A stretch of DNA of 64,000 bases from an uncultured Muribaculaceae bacterium (GCA_910588245.1 CAJUQP010000001.1:186001-250000), one strand, 5' to 3'; positions 1 to 9,135 are shown, counted from the first letter of the stretch. The notes: a model not told the origin generated them from the letters alone. Made by a program: numbers and translations.

Positions 1-804
1 TAGACAATCGGCTTTGGCAATGTCAAGTTTCTCTATCGCACGCACTCCGCCAAGCGATTTATAGTACTTAAGAGTCTGGAGAGCGGAGTATATGGGAAGA
101 ACCGGAGGAGTATTGAACATCGAACCTTTCTTCACATGTGTGCGGTAATCAAGCATTGTTGGGATCACACGATCAACATGACCAAGAGCCTCATCTTTCA
201 CAATGACAAACGTCACTCCGGAAGGAGCCAGATTCTTCTGAGCGCCACCATATATAAGCTCATATTTGGCTACATCCACGGGACGTGTGAAGATATCAGA
301 GCTCATGTCGGCGATCAAAGGAACCTTCACATCGGGATCCTTGCGGATCTCGGTGCCATATATTGTATTGTTAGATGTATAATGGAAATAATCTACATCG
401 TCGGGAACGGAATATCCTTTCGGGATATAAGTATAATTCTTATCTTTTGAAGAAGCCACGACGTCGACGTCTCCGAAGAGTTTGGCTTCCTTTATGGCCT
501 TGCTTGCCCAAACGCCGGTGTCGAGATAGGCGGCCTTCTTCGCAAGCATGTTCATGGGCACCATGGCGAACTGGAGACTTGCGCCTCCTCCCAGGAAGAG
601 CACGCTGTAACCTTCAGGGATCTCAAGCAGTTCCTTGAATAGAGCCACAGTCTCGTCCATTACTGCCTGAAACTGTTTGCTGCGATGGGATATCTCAAGA
701 ATCGAGAGACCCATATCGGCAAAATCACGGACAGCTTCGGCTGTCTTGTCAATAGTATACTGGCTGAGAATACTTGGGCCAGCATAGAAATTGTGCTTTT
801 TCAT
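1..804 (-). CDS. serC: phosphoserine aminotransferase (3' end missing)
   Basis: SerC is the PLP enzyme that converts 3-phosphohydroxypyruvate and glutamate to phosphoserine in serine synthesis; it also acts in pyridoxal phosphate synthesis. Translation from the ATG at 804 gives 268 codons running off the window edge, about three quarters of the usual ~360 residues. The start reads MKKHNFYAGPSIL, the typical SerC amino terminus. A GGGASLQF segment and the PLP-lysine region GGAQKNLAPSG are both visible. A good Bacteroidetes promoter lies about 75 bp upstream, so the gene is probably transcribed on its own although it follows rarA in the same direction. Confidence 0.95.
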   Translation of the reverse strand, partial: MKKHNFYAGPSILSQYTIDKTAEAVRDFADMGLSILEISHRSKQFQAVMDETVALFKELLEIPEGYSVLFLGGGASLQFAMVPMNMLAKKAAYLDTGVWASKAIKEAKLFGDVDVVASSKDKNYTYIPKGYSVPDDVDYFHYTSNNTIYGTEIRKDPDVKVPLIADMSSDIFTRPVDVAKYELIYGGAQKNLAPSGVTFVIVKDEALGHVDRVIPTMLDYRTHVKKGSMFNTPPVLPIYSALQTLKYYKSLGGVRAIEKLDIAKADCL

Positions 805-847
805 GACTGTTAAAAGTTATAATTAAACTCCGGATCCAGATTCGGGA

Positions 848-885
848 TAAATTTGCCTCCGAGTTTGAATCCGGAGGCAAATTTA
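848..885. repeat. perfect 14-bp inverted repeat over the serC promoter
   Basis: TAAATTTGCCTCCG at 848-861 is repeated exactly in inverted form at 872-885, with a 10-bp spacer. The right arm, read on the minus strand, contains the serC -7 box TAAATTTG. The symmetric arm lies in the first transcribed bases of serC. It may be an operator for a dimeric regulator or an early hairpin in the serC mRNA. A second, looser inverted repeat (GTGTCATTTT, 936-945 with 980-989) lies between rarA and this site and may help end the rarA transcript. Confidence 0.7.
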
Positions 886-908
886 ATTGTTTTAGTCCGT
901 ATGACAAA
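878..908 (-). promoter_or_regulatory. serC promoter, Bacteroidetes type
   Basis: On the minus strand TTTG (908-905) is followed by 19 bp and TAAATTTG (885-878). This matches the primary sigma factor consensus of Bacteroidetes. Transcription would start near 870, giving a leader of roughly 65 nt before the serC ATG. Confidence 0.7.
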
Positions 909-1009
909 ATAATTCGTTAAAAATTTGAGTATTTAGTGTCATTTTTTCAAAATACCATTATAAAACATATTAAAATAGCAAAATGACACAAATAGACACA
1001 AAAATCAAC

Positions 1010-2290
1010 TCAATTTCCCGACTTAAGATCGTTAAGTCGTTGCCACATGCGGGCCTCTTGTGGATTATCGCAAGGATTCCAGAATCTTTTGCCAACAAGC
1101 GCGTCCGGAAGATACTGCTGTTCCACATAATTACCCTTGAAATCATGGGCATATTTATAACCCTGATGATACCCGAGTTCCTGCATAAGGGCAGTCGGCG
1201 CATTCCTCAAATGTAGCGGTACAGGAAGATTTCCCGTTTTCTCCGCAGCTTCCATAGCAGCGGCGATAGCCATATATGCCGAATTACTCTTGGGAGAATT
1301 TGCAAGATAGACCGTACACTCGGCCAGGATAATTCTCCCTTCCGGCCAACCGATCTTATGTAGTGCGTCGAATGTGGCATTGGCGAGAAGGAGGGCATTG
1401 GGATTCGCCAATCCGATGTCTTCCGATGCCAGAATCACAAGACGACGCGCTATGAATTCCGGATCCTCGCCACCCATGACCATCCTCGCAAGCCAATATA
1501 CAGCCGCATCCGGATCACTTCCGCGTATGGATTTGATGAATGCCGATATGATGTCGTAATGGAGCTCTCCATTGCGGTCATAAGCCATCGGATTCTCCTG
1601 AAGCTTTTCTGTGACAGTCGCATCGTCGATCACCACAGTCTCCCCTGAAGAAGTCGACTGTTCAAGCAGGTCAAGTATATTCAGCAGCTTCCTGGCATCA
1701 CCGCCCGCATACCGGAAGAGAGCGTTCTTTTCAACTATCCTCACATCCCGCTCTTTTAATACCGGATCCCGGGTCAGAGCGTTTCTGAGCAAAGTCTCCA
1801 TATCTTCGATATCAAGTGGCTTCAACGTATAAACCTGAGTGCGCGATAGAAGCGGACGGATCACCTCAAAAGAAGGGTTCTCGGTAGTTGCACCTATAAG
1901 TGTGACGATGCCTTGCTCCACTGCGCCCAGAAGGAAATCCTGCTGGTTCTTACTAAAACGGTGTATCTCATCGATGAACAGGATCGGACGCACTTTTGTA
2001 AACATGCTTGAGGCCTCAGCCTTGCATTTCTCGAGCACATCCCTCACATCCTTCACTCCCGATGTAACTGCACTGAGCGTGAAAAAAGAGGCCTCCGTAG
2101 CAGCAGCTATGATTTTCGCAAGGGTTGTTTTGCCTACTCCGGGAGGCCCCCATAAGATAAAAGAGGTTATTCTCCCGGATTCTATCATCTTGCGGATTAT
2201 TCCGTTCTCGCCCACGAGATGACGCTGCCCTATATAGTCGTCGAGCGAAGATGGCCTCAGCCGTTCCGCCAAAGGGATATTGCCGTTCAT
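1010..2290 (-). CDS. rarA: replication-associated recombination protein A (AAA ATPase)
   Basis: RarA/MgsA is a clamp-loader-like AAA+ ATPase that acts at stalled replication forks. At 426 residues the length is normal for the family. The Walker A motif GPPGVGKTT lies near residue 50, Walker B with IDEIHRFSK near residue 105, and the sensor region IGATTENPSF follows. The C-terminal part has the family's tetramerisation segment, including SDPDAAVYWLARM and PLHLRNAPTALM. The ATG at 2290 overlaps the stop of the upstream HAD gene as ATGA, so the two are translationally coupled. Confidence 0.95.
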   Translation of the reverse strand: MNGNIPLAERLRPSSLDDYIGQRHLVGENGIIRKMIESGRITSFILWGPPGVGKTTLAKIIAAATEASFFTLSAVTSGVKDVRDVLEKCKAEASSMFTKVRPILFIDEIHRFSKNQQDFLLGAVEQGIVTLIGATTENPSFEVIRPLLSRTQVYTLKPLDIEDMETLLRNALTRDPVLKERDVRIVEKNALFRYAGGDARKLLNILDLLEQSTSSGETVVIDDATVTEKLQENPMAYDRNGELHYDIISAFIKSIRGSDPDAAVYWLARMVMGGEDPEFIARRLVILASEDIGLANPNALLLANATFDALHKIGWPEGRIILAECTVYLANSPKSNSAYMAIAAAMEAAEKTGNLPVPLHLRNAPTALMQELGYHQGYKYAHDFKGNYVEQQYLPDALVGKRFWNPCDNPQEARMWQRLNDLKSGN

Positions 2291-2976
2291 AACTCCATCC
2301 TCTCCGACTTTTTCCTTAGGAGAGATCCGATCAAAGTATCCACGTCTATATCAATGAGTGAATCGACAACCATATCTGAAAAAGGCTGTAATGCCTCTGA
2401 TGTATTGGTACCTGCCACACCTACCACGTATGCGCCTGCATTTTGTCCTGCCGTGACACCCTGAATAGAATCCTCAAACACTATACAATCTGTAGCCCGA
2501 AGACCAATTCTGGCTGCCCCGAGGATATAACCTTCAGGATCAGGTTTTGATTTAGTGATCTGATTTGCAGTGACAATATATGTAAAATATGACCTTATAT
2601 CGGGAAGCTCTTCGTCAAGATGGGCCATCTTATCGTCGTTACTGCTCGTCACCATAACCGCCGGCATATCCCTCTCCTTGAGACTTCGGAGAAGCTCAAA
2701 CGCTCCGGGCAGGTAACGGTAGCGCATTTTTCCCTCAAGCTCATACAACCTCTCCGTAACCTTTTTCTGTATATCCGCATCAGGATAATTATCGGCAAGG
2801 ATCTTGTCAAGAGTGCAACCCTTGATCACGACCTCAAGATTATCTTTTCCGGAAGGATATTCATGGTTGATCTGTGCCCATATCTTCGAGTATTCCTTTT
2901 CACTGTCAATCAAGACCCCGTCCAGATCAAACAAGAAACCGACCTTGACATTAGAGAATGGTGTATTCATATTCAT
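2287..2976 (-). CDS. HAD-superfamily hydrolase, beta-phosphoglucomutase-like
   Basis: This is a small-molecule phosphatase or phosphomutase of the haloacid dehalogenase family. The nucleophile motif FDLDGVLIDSE is at the amino end, followed by a TSS motif (VMVTSSND), the lysine segment KSKPDPEGY and the acidic motif VFEDSIQGV. The reading frame extends 22 codons upstream to 3042, but those codons (IYLIIFFFPNFAS) are not family-like and cross the promoter region. I therefore start at the ATG at 2976; a second ATG lies at 2970. The substrate cannot be named. It is the first gene of a two-gene unit with rarA. Confidence 0.85.
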   Translation of the reverse strand: MNMNTPFSNVKVGFLFDLDGVLIDSEKEYSKIWAQINHEYPSGKDNLEVVIKGCTLDKILADNYPDADIQKKVTERLYELEGKMRYRYLPGAFELLRSLKERDMPAVMVTSSNDDKMAHLDEELPDIRSYFTYIVTANQITKSKPDPEGYILGAARIGLRATDCIVFEDSIQGVTAGQNAGAYVVGVAGTNTSEALQPFSDMVVDSLIDIDVDTLIGSLLRKKSERMEL

Positions 2977-2996
2977 ACCTAATAAGAAATTTGACG

Positions 2997-3033
2997 CAAA
3001 ATTAGGAAAAAAAAAGATAATGAGGTATATTTG
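2997..3033. promoter_or_regulatory. divergent -7 boxes between the HAD gene and the oxidoreductase
   Basis: On the plus strand TATATTTG (3026-3033) matches the Bacteroidetes -7 box, and on the minus strand TAATTTTG (3004-2997) does the same. They lie 21 bp apart, back to back, so the two promoters would compete for the same DNA. No exact TTTG -33 box is present for either. The plus-strand transcript would carry a leader of about 140 nt. Confidence 0.45.
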
Positions 3034-3183
3034 CACTTCCAAAAAGGTTTTTCAGGAGTTTGCGCTCCGTAGAAAGCGGAATAACCGAAACGGGAATGCC
3101 TGCAAGGAAGGCCGTGCCGATATTAAGACATTCTCTTGAAACCTATTGTTAGAAAGGCGATAAAACCAGACATAACCATTAGG

Positions 3184-4755
3184 ATGATAACAGACGTTTC
3201 TTTGAGGACCGATCCCAAGACGGCAGCTACCGAAGCATTGCTGAGGAACGCCGCGGCAGCAAAACTCGGAACAAGTTGCGATAAAATAAACTGTCTTCGC
3301 ATACTGAGGAGATCAATCGACGCCCGGCAAAAAAAAGTGATGGTCAATCTCACTCTCAGGATCGCCACAGGAGAAGACAAGACCATACAAGCTCCTTTCA
3401 CGCCAATAGAATTTCGGAAATTGCCCGACAACGTTTCCAATATCATTATCGTAGGAGCCGGACCTGCCGGCCTCTTCGCCGCCCTTAAGGCATTGGAACT
3501 CGGACTCAGGCCGATAGTCCTTGAAAGAGGCAATGACGTCGATACACGTCGCCTTGATTTAGCACGCATTAGCCGTGAGGGACAGGTGGATCCTGAGTCC
3601 AATTATTGCTTCGGTGAGGGTGGTGCAGGAGCTTACAGCGATGGCAAACTCTTCACAAGAAGCAAAAAGAGAGGCAATGTTGACAACATACTTCAGTTGC
3701 TTCATCAGCATGGTGCCTCTCCGGATATCCTGATTGATTCCCACCCTCATATCGGAAGTGATAAACTTCCGGGCGTAATTAAAAACATACGGCAGACGAT
3801 TCTCAAATATGGAGGATCTGTGTTATTCGGGGAAAAAGTGACCGGAATCCTTATCAATGACAATCGCGCGGTTGGAGTCAGGACTGCTGACGGTAAGGAA
3901 TTCAATGGCCCGGTTGTGCTCGCCACAGGCCATTCCGCGAGAGATGTCTACCGTTTCCTTGACCAACAAGGCATAGCTATGGAGGCGAAAGGAATAGCCA
4001 TGGGGGTACGTCTGGAACATCCACAGCATCTTATCGACCGACTTCAGTATCATTCACGTGATGGGAGAGGAGAGTTTCTCCCCCCCGCGGAATATAGCTT
4101 CGTAACCCAGGCCTGCGGCCGAGGCGTATATTCATTCTGCATGTGTCCCGGAGGTGTGATCGTTCCTGCCATGTCAGCACCCGGAGAGTCAGTGGTCAAT
4201 GGCATGTCGGCCTCAGCACGCTCAAGCCGGTGGGCAAACTCAGGGATGGTGGTGGAACTCCGCCCTGGCGACATCGACGGATTTTCTTACGCGGGCTCCC
4301 TCGAAATGCTTGCCCTGCAGGAGGAGGTAGAGCGGAGATTCTTTGAAAGCTCCGGCAAATCCATAAATGCCCCGGCGCAAAGAATGAAGGACTTCATCGA
4401 TGGGAAAGAATCAGAATCACTTCCAAAGACTTCATATGCCCCTGGCATACATGCTGCGATGCTCGACAGTCTTCTCCCTGTAGAGATTGCCAGTCGGTTG
4501 AAAGAGGGATTTCAGACATTCGACCGTCGATGCCGAGGATTTCTCACCAACGAGGCAGTCATGATAGGCCTTGAATCGCGCACGTCCAGTCCGGTACGTA
4601 TTCCCCGCGATCCAATAACCCTTTCGCACATCTCAGTTGAAGACCTGTACCCGGCAGGAGAGGGAGCCGGCTTCGCCGGTGGAATAGTCTCAGCCGCCAT
4701 CGACGGCCAAAGATGTGTGGAAGCCTATTACTCCAAAATATCGAAAAAACAATAA
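3184..4755 (+). CDS. FAD-dependent oxidoreductase (COG2509 family)
   Basis: This is a predicted FAD-dependent dehydrogenase whose substrate is not known. The dinucleotide-binding motif VGAGPAGLFAAL occurs about 90 residues in, followed by the E-R-G of the Rossmann fold and a C-terminal FAD-contacting segment (EGAGFAGGIVSAA). The N-terminal domain with RSIDARQKKVMVNL is characteristic of COG2509 proteins. An in-frame TTG at 3136 would add 16 residues; I prefer the ATG at 3184 because family members begin near this point. The gene ends 2 bp before tsaB, so it heads the operon running to the OmpA-like gene. Confidence 0.85.
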   Translation: MITDVSLRTDPKTAATEALLRNAAAAKLGTSCDKINCLRILRRSIDARQKKVMVNLTLRIATGEDKTIQAPFTPIEFRKLPDNVSNIIIVGAGPAGLFAALKALELGLRPIVLERGNDVDTRRLDLARISREGQVDPESNYCFGEGGAGAYSDGKLFTRSKKRGNVDNILQLLHQHGASPDILIDSHPHIGSDKLPGVIKNIRQTILKYGGSVLFGEKVTGILINDNRAVGVRTADGKEFNGPVVLATGHSARDVYRFLDQQGIAMEAKGIAMGVRLEHPQHLIDRLQYHSRDGRGEFLPPAEYSFVTQACGRGVYSFCMCPGGVIVPAMSAPGESVVNGMSASARSSRWANSGMVVELRPGDIDGFSYAGSLEMLALQEEVERRFFESSGKSINAPAQRMKDFIDGKESESLPKTSYAPGIHAAMLDSLLPVEIASRLKEGFQTFDRRCRGFLTNEAVMIGLESRTSSPVRIPRDPITLSHISVEDLYPAGEGAGFAGGIVSAAIDGQRCVEAYYSKISKKQ

Positions 4756-4757
4756 AG

Positions 4758-5465
4758 ATGGCAACAATACTCAATATAGAAACCTCTTCCAGCGTATGCA
4801 GCGTGGCACTCACCAAAGATGGTGCTGTGGAATTTGAGCTTGAAGATACGGAAGGCATGAACCATGCAGTGAAGCTCGCACCCTTCGCAGAGAGATGTAT
4901 GGAGGAGCTAAAAAGGAAAGAGGAGAGCCTGGATGCCGTGGCTGTAAGCCTCGGCCCCGGTTCATATACAGGACTTCGTATCGGGCTTTCATTCGCCAAA
5001 GGGTTGGCATTCAGTCTTAATATTCCTTTGATAGGGATCTCAACCCTCCAGCTTCTCGCAGTGAAGGCCATGTTCAGGAATATGGCATGGGAAGGCGATG
5101 AGATTCTCGTAGGAATGATCGACGCGAGAAGGATGGAGGCTTACGTGGGAGCATATGATTTTGCACTTAACGCTATAATTCCGGAAAGAGCTGAGATCCT
5201 GAACCCAGATTCATTCAAAGAACTGCATGGCTACCGTAAAGTGGTCTTCATCGGCGACGGAAGCGACAAATTCAGAGATGTATATGGTGCCGGCAATGCC
5301 GAATGGCTTGGCAAACTTATGCCTCATGCACGCGATATGACTGCCCTTTCAGAGAAATACTTCAGAGAAAAGCGTTTTATAGATGTGGCCTATTCCACTC
5401 CCAACTATCTCAAGGAGTATCAAGCCACAATAGCAAAAAACAAAGTACTCGAAGCAGGGTGTTGA
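4758..5465 (+). CDS. tsaB: tRNA threonylcarbamoyladenosine biosynthesis protein TsaB
   Basis: TsaB is the scaffolding partner of TsaD in making t6A at position 37 of ANN-decoding tRNAs. The protein opens with ILNIETSSSVCSVAL and carries the conserved SLGPGSYTGLRIGL segment near residue 70, both hallmarks of the family. Of 235 residues, the C-terminal half is divergent, as usual for TsaB. The ATG at 4758 is chosen over an upstream frame extension (from 4713) that overlaps the oxidoreductase. It lies 2 bp after the preceding stop codon. Confidence 0.93.
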   Translation: MATILNIETSSSVCSVALTKDGAVEFELEDTEGMNHAVKLAPFAERCMEELKRKEESLDAVAVSLGPGSYTGLRIGLSFAKGLAFSLNIPLIGISTLQLLAVKAMFRNMAWEGDEILVGMIDARRMEAYVGAYDFALNAIIPERAEILNPDSFKELHGYRKVVFIGDGSDKFRDVYGAGNAEWLGKLMPHARDMTALSEKYFREKRFIDVAYSTPNYLKEYQATIAKNKVLEAGC

Positions 5466-5531
5466 AAAAACATTCCTGCAAGAAGACAAACCTTAACTCA
5501 AACCATTCATTGACAATTAAAAGAATTACAG

Positions 5532-6125
5532 ATGATTCCCTATAACGTCAGCGAGCCGAAGCTCGCACTTCCGGAATACGGAAGAAATATTCAGAGAATG
5601 ATCGATCATTGCCTTACGATCGAAGACCGGGAGGAAAGAACAAGATGCGCCCATACCATAGCCGATGTGATGGCAAGACTTTTTCCTTCTATAGTCGGAG
5701 AGGGGGGTGATTTAAGAAAGATATGGGACCACATAAATATAATGTCGGATTTCAGACTCGACATAGATTTTCCATGTGAAGTGATCCGTAAAGAAGAACT
5801 GGCAAGAACCACTGAAAAAATACCTTACAACAACCAGTTCTACAAATACCGTCTGTATGGCAAGAATCTTCAGACCATGATCCACAACGTTGCAGACATG
5901 GAAAATTGTGTGGAAAAAGATCAGCTGATCTTCCTGCTCGCAAACCAAATGAAAAAACTTCTTGTGACGAGCAATCCTGAAAACGCAACCGATAGCAGAG
6001 TTTTCGCGGATATCGCAGAAATGTCCGATGGCAGGATCATAATCGATCCGGCCACATATCGCCTGAACGACTATATCGACAACTCCACGTCGGCAACAAA
6101 GAACAAGAAAAAGAAAAACAAATAA
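5532..6125 (+). CDS. DUF4290 domain protein
   Basis: This 197-residue protein belongs to the Bacteroidetes-specific DUF4290 family, which has no assigned function. The opening MIPYNVSEPKLALPEYGRN and the IADVMARLFP segment are typical of the family. No signal peptide or membrane segment is visible, so it is probably cytoplasmic. The tail is lysine-rich (NKKKKNK). It ends 2 bp before murA, which suggests co-translation with that gene. Confidence 0.85.
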   Translation: MIPYNVSEPKLALPEYGRNIQRMIDHCLTIEDREERTRCAHTIADVMARLFPSIVGEGGDLRKIWDHINIMSDFRLDIDFPCEVIRKEELARTTEKIPYNNQFYKYRLYGKNLQTMIHNVADMENCVEKDQLIFLLANQMKKLLVTSNPENATDSRVFADIAEMSDGRIIIDPATYRLNDYIDNSTSATKNKKKKNK

Positions 6126-6127
6126 AC

Positions 6128-7444
6128 ATGAGCACATTCATTGTTGAAGGAGGGCACAAACTCAAAGGACGGATATCGCCACAAGGCGCCAAAAACGAAG
6201 CGCTCGAGGTGATATGCGCAACATTGCTCACCTCTGAGAAAGTCATAATATCGAATGTGCCTGATATTGCCGATATACGTAACCTGATAGCCCTCCTCAA
6301 GGAGATGGGGGTTGAAGTTGAGGGTATGGCCGACAACACATTCAGTTTCAGGGCACGGCATATTGATCTTGACTATCTCTCATCTGAGACTTACCGGAAA
6401 AAAGCACAGTCTCTGCGAGGTTCAGTGATGGTAATCGGTCCGCTGCTCACGCGTTTCGGTAAGGCAGTACTCCCCAAACCCGGAGGCGATAAGATAGGAC
6501 GGCGCCGGCTTGATACCCATTTCCTTGGCCTATGCAAACTTGGCGCCACATTCGATTACAATCCGGAAGACTGCTGCTATCATATAAGTACGCCTGCAGA
6601 GGGGCTTCGTGGCTGCTACATGTTGCTTGACGAAGCTTCCATCACCGGCACTGCCAACATCATAATGGCTTCCGTGCTTGCTAAGGGAGAAACAGTAATC
6701 TACAACGCTGCGTGCGAGCCATATATACAGCAATTATGTCGCATGCTCAATAAAATGGGTGCCCATATAGAAGGGATCGGTTCAAACCTTCTTTCAATAA
6801 AGGGGGTGAAATCTTTGGGAGGGGCATCACACCGCATGCTGCCCGACATGATAGAGGTGGGCAGTTTCATCGGCATGGCAGCCATGACGGGATCCGATAT
6901 ACTGTTGGAAAATGTCGGGATTAACGATCTCGGGATAATGCCTTCGGCATTCGAACGCCTGGGTGTGAAATTGGAGACAATAGGCGATGATATCAGGATA
7001 AACCAAAAGGATATATATGAAATCGATCCGTTCATCGATGGTTCGATCATGACATTCGCTGATGCACCCTGGCCGGGGCTTTCACCGGATCTTCTGAGTA
7101 TATTCCTGACTGTAGCCACTCAAGCGAAGGGAAGTGTGCTGATTCACCAGAAAATGTTCGAAAGCAGACTTTTCTTTGTCGATAAACTTATCGACATGGG
7201 AGCACGCATCATATTGTGCGATCCGCATAGGGCAGTAGTGATAGGTTCCGGCAAGTTCAGATCTCTACATTCATCAAATCTCGTATCTCCCGACATCAGA
7301 GCCGGGATAGCGATGCTTATCGCAGCCCTCGGCGCCAGAGGCACAAGCAGGATCCAGAACATAAACCAGATAGACCGGGGATATGAGAGGATAGACGAAC
7401 GGCTTAACCGTCTGGGAGCCAAGATTATCAGAATCGATGAATGA
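6128..7444 (+). CDS. murA: UDP-N-acetylglucosamine 1-carboxyvinyltransferase
   Basis: MurA transfers enolpyruvate from PEP to UDP-GlcNAc, the first committed step of peptidoglycan synthesis. The 438-residue length is close to the usual ~420. It begins with the substrate loop GGHKLKGRISPQGAKNEAL. The catalytic loop reads PKPGGDKIGRRRLDTH. Most MurA enzymes have a cysteine where this one has aspartate (GGD instead of GGC; Cys115 in E. coli numbering). Asp at this position is known from naturally fosfomycin-insensitive MurA enzymes, so the protein should be active but not alkylated by fosfomycin. Confidence 0.95.
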   Translation: MSTFIVEGGHKLKGRISPQGAKNEALEVICATLLTSEKVIISNVPDIADIRNLIALLKEMGVEVEGMADNTFSFRARHIDLDYLSSETYRKKAQSLRGSVMVIGPLLTRFGKAVLPKPGGDKIGRRRLDTHFLGLCKLGATFDYNPEDCCYHISTPAEGLRGCYMLLDEASITGTANIIMASVLAKGETVIYNAACEPYIQQLCRMLNKMGAHIEGIGSNLLSIKGVKSLGGASHRMLPDMIEVGSFIGMAAMTGSDILLENVGINDLGIMPSAFERLGVKLETIGDDIRINQKDIYEIDPFIDGSIMTFADAPWPGLSPDLLSIFLTVATQAKGSVLIHQKMFESRLFFVDKLIDMGARIILCDPHRAVVIGSGKFRSLHSSNLVSPDIRAGIAMLIAALGARGTSRIQNINQIDRGYERIDERLNRLGAKIIRIDE

Positions 7445-7495
7445 CTGTTTTCAAGAACAATTCAAGAAGACAACCCTATTTAACATAATATTAAA

Positions 7496-8068
7496 ATGAT
7501 AGAAGCCAGCGAAATCACCGCAGTTGGGTTGTTTCAGAAAACCCATGCATTGAAAGGGGAGCTGAACGCGATACTCGATATAGATCCGGATTATTTCATT
7601 GAGGGAAATGCGGCTATCGTGGAGACAGACGGTATATTTGTTCCGTTTTTCATTAGCGGGATACGTCCAAAAGGGAAAACTTCCTTTTTAATCGCAATCG
7701 ACGGGATAGAGAACGAACAAGAAGCAAAAACATTTGTCAATAAAACTATCTTCGCGGAGAAAAGCAGGCTCGCACCATTTCTTGACCTGGACGAAGAGGA
7801 ACTGCTGGATGAGGATGATCTTGCCGGATATTCTATAGTAGAAGCAGAGACCGGGAGTGTGATTGGGACAGTATCTGCTCTCGACACCTCAACGCCCAAT
7901 GCTCTTTTTATTGTCGAGACTCCGGCTGGAGATGAAGTCTTCATTCCCGCGGTTGAGGCTTTTATAACAGATGTCGACGATGAGAACCAAACAATTAAGA
8001 TGACACTCCCTGAAGGCCTTATCGGGCTTAACAGCAAGGCGGAAAGCAACGTCGGCGATAATGACTGA
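7496..8068 (+). CDS. rimM: ribosome maturation factor RimM
   Basis: RimM binds ribosomal protein S19 and helps mature the 30S subunit head. The N-terminal RimM domain has the expected AVGLFQKTHALKGELNA start, and the C-terminal PRC-barrel contains VGTVSALDTSTPNALFIVE-like strands ending with VFIPAVEAFITDVD. Its 190 residues are slightly longer than most RimM proteins because of an acidic DLDEEELLDEDDLAGY segment at the domain junction. It lies 51 bp after murA in the same operon. Confidence 0.9.
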   Translation: MIEASEITAVGLFQKTHALKGELNAILDIDPDYFIEGNAAIVETDGIFVPFFISGIRPKGKTSFLIAIDGIENEQEAKTFVNKTIFAEKSRLAPFLDLDEEELLDEDDLAGYSIVEAETGSVIGTVSALDTSTPNALFIVETPAGDEVFIPAVEAFITDVDDENQTIKMTLPEGLIGLNSKAESNVGDND

Positions 8069-8133
8069 ATGGGATTCATTACGCCTGCGTAAAGCCGGGG
8101 AAAAGTCATCATTCACAAAACAATATTATAAAC

Positions 8134-8457
8134 ATGGATGATCAAAACTACAAATTCGATGAAGACGATGCTGTGAAATTCATAAGACAAGAGCTTCCGG
8201 AAGATGTCAATGCGAAATATGATGATGATGAAATTCTCTGCGTGATCGATATCATCTGGGACTATTATGAGAAAAACGGTTTTCTCTCATTAAACGTGGA
8301 ACTTACCGATGAAGAAGTTCTCGATGTGGATGACCTCACAAAATATGTCAAGAAAGAGATCAAAAACGATGATGAACTGATGATGGATCCGAAGGATATA
8401 GAAAAAATAGTCAAAGCTGAACTCAATTATGAAGAATCTCTCGAAGACTTTGTGTAA
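8134..8457 (+). CDS. small acidic conserved protein, function unknown
   Basis: This protein has 107 residues and is very acidic, with many DD, DE and EE pairs (DEDDAVKF, YDDDEILCVID, LDVDDLTKYVKKE). I do not recognise a named domain. No signal peptide or membrane helix is visible, so it is likely cytoplasmic. The composition and heptad-like Leu/Val spacing suggest a small helical protein. Its last 29 bp overlap the start of the OmpA-like gene, so translation of that gene is probably coupled to this one. Confidence 0.75.
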   Translation: MDDQNYKFDEDDAVKFIRQELPEDVNAKYDDDEILCVIDIIWDYYEKNGFLSLNVELTDEEVLDVDDLTKYVKKEIKNDDELMMDPKDIEKIVKAELNYEESLEDFV

Positions 8458-9118
8458 GTCGGTGTTCATAGCCGCATTAGGGCTGACAGCCATATGTAGT
8501 CAGCCTTATGCCCGCGCAGAGGCGCCAAAAGATAAACCCGGCACTGAAAATGCAAGAATCAGCGAACTTGATAACCTTGATTTCATTCAGATGCTGAATT
8601 CAGTTGAGACAGGCTCCACATCACCGCTGATTCAGAAATTCCAGACGAAAGAGGGAAAGACACGCCTTCTCAATGGAAAATATAATCCAAAAGGAGAATG
8701 TACAGTGGAAGCCTACCGGAATAAGGAAGTGCTTCTGATCACAATTCCCGCTCATCTGCTGTTCGCCCCGAACATGACTGAATTAAAAACCGGAGCATCC
8801 GATTATCTTTCGCCCATAAGAAGATATCTCAAGGAGCCCGACATGTATCGCGTAATGCTTGTGATGCATACCGACAACACCGGCAATGAAGCATATAGGG
8901 AACAACTGACGGTTGACAGGGTTAACACAGTCTTCGACTGGTTTGTAAACTCCGGTTCCGACACACGTTATCTTTTCTCATACGCTATTGGAGACAGCAT
9001 GCCGCTGCGCGCCAATGATTCGATGGACAACCGCGATAAAAACCGCCGTCTTGAGATATATCTTGTGCCAGGGCAGAAAATGGTTGATCAAGCTAAAAAG
9101 GGACGCATCTCTTTCTGA
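8429..9118 (+). CDS. OmpA-family C-terminal domain protein
   Basis: This is a 229-residue exported protein. Residues 1-30 form a signal peptide (KSVFIAALGLTAICSQ then PYARAEA). The second half is an OmpA-like peptidoglycan-binding domain: LLFAPNMTELKTGASDYL strand, central VMLVMHTDNTGNEAYREQL and the terminal NRDKNRRLEIYLVPG motif with the diaminopimelate-contacting Asn/Arg pattern. There is no outer-membrane beta-barrel, so it is probably periplasmic, holding the envelope to the cell wall. It starts inside the preceding gene (29-bp overlap) and ends the operon at a strong hairpin. Confidence 0.82.
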   Translation: MKNLSKTLCKSVFIAALGLTAICSQPYARAEAPKDKPGTENARISELDNLDFIQMLNSVETGSTSPLIQKFQTKEGKTRLLNGKYNPKGECTVEAYRNKEVLLITIPAHLLFAPNMTELKTGASDYLSPIRRYLKEPDMYRVMLVMHTDNTGNEAYREQLTVDRVNTVFDWFVNSGSDTRYLFSYAIGDSMPLRANDSMDNRDKNRRLEIYLVPGQKMVDQAKKGRISF

Positions 9119-9135
9119 CAACACCAATACGACAA

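Noticed and set aside
2976..3042. The 22-codon N-terminal extension of the HAD protein
   Set aside because: It covers the divergent promoter boxes, and the residues do not fit a HAD protein or a convincing signal peptide.
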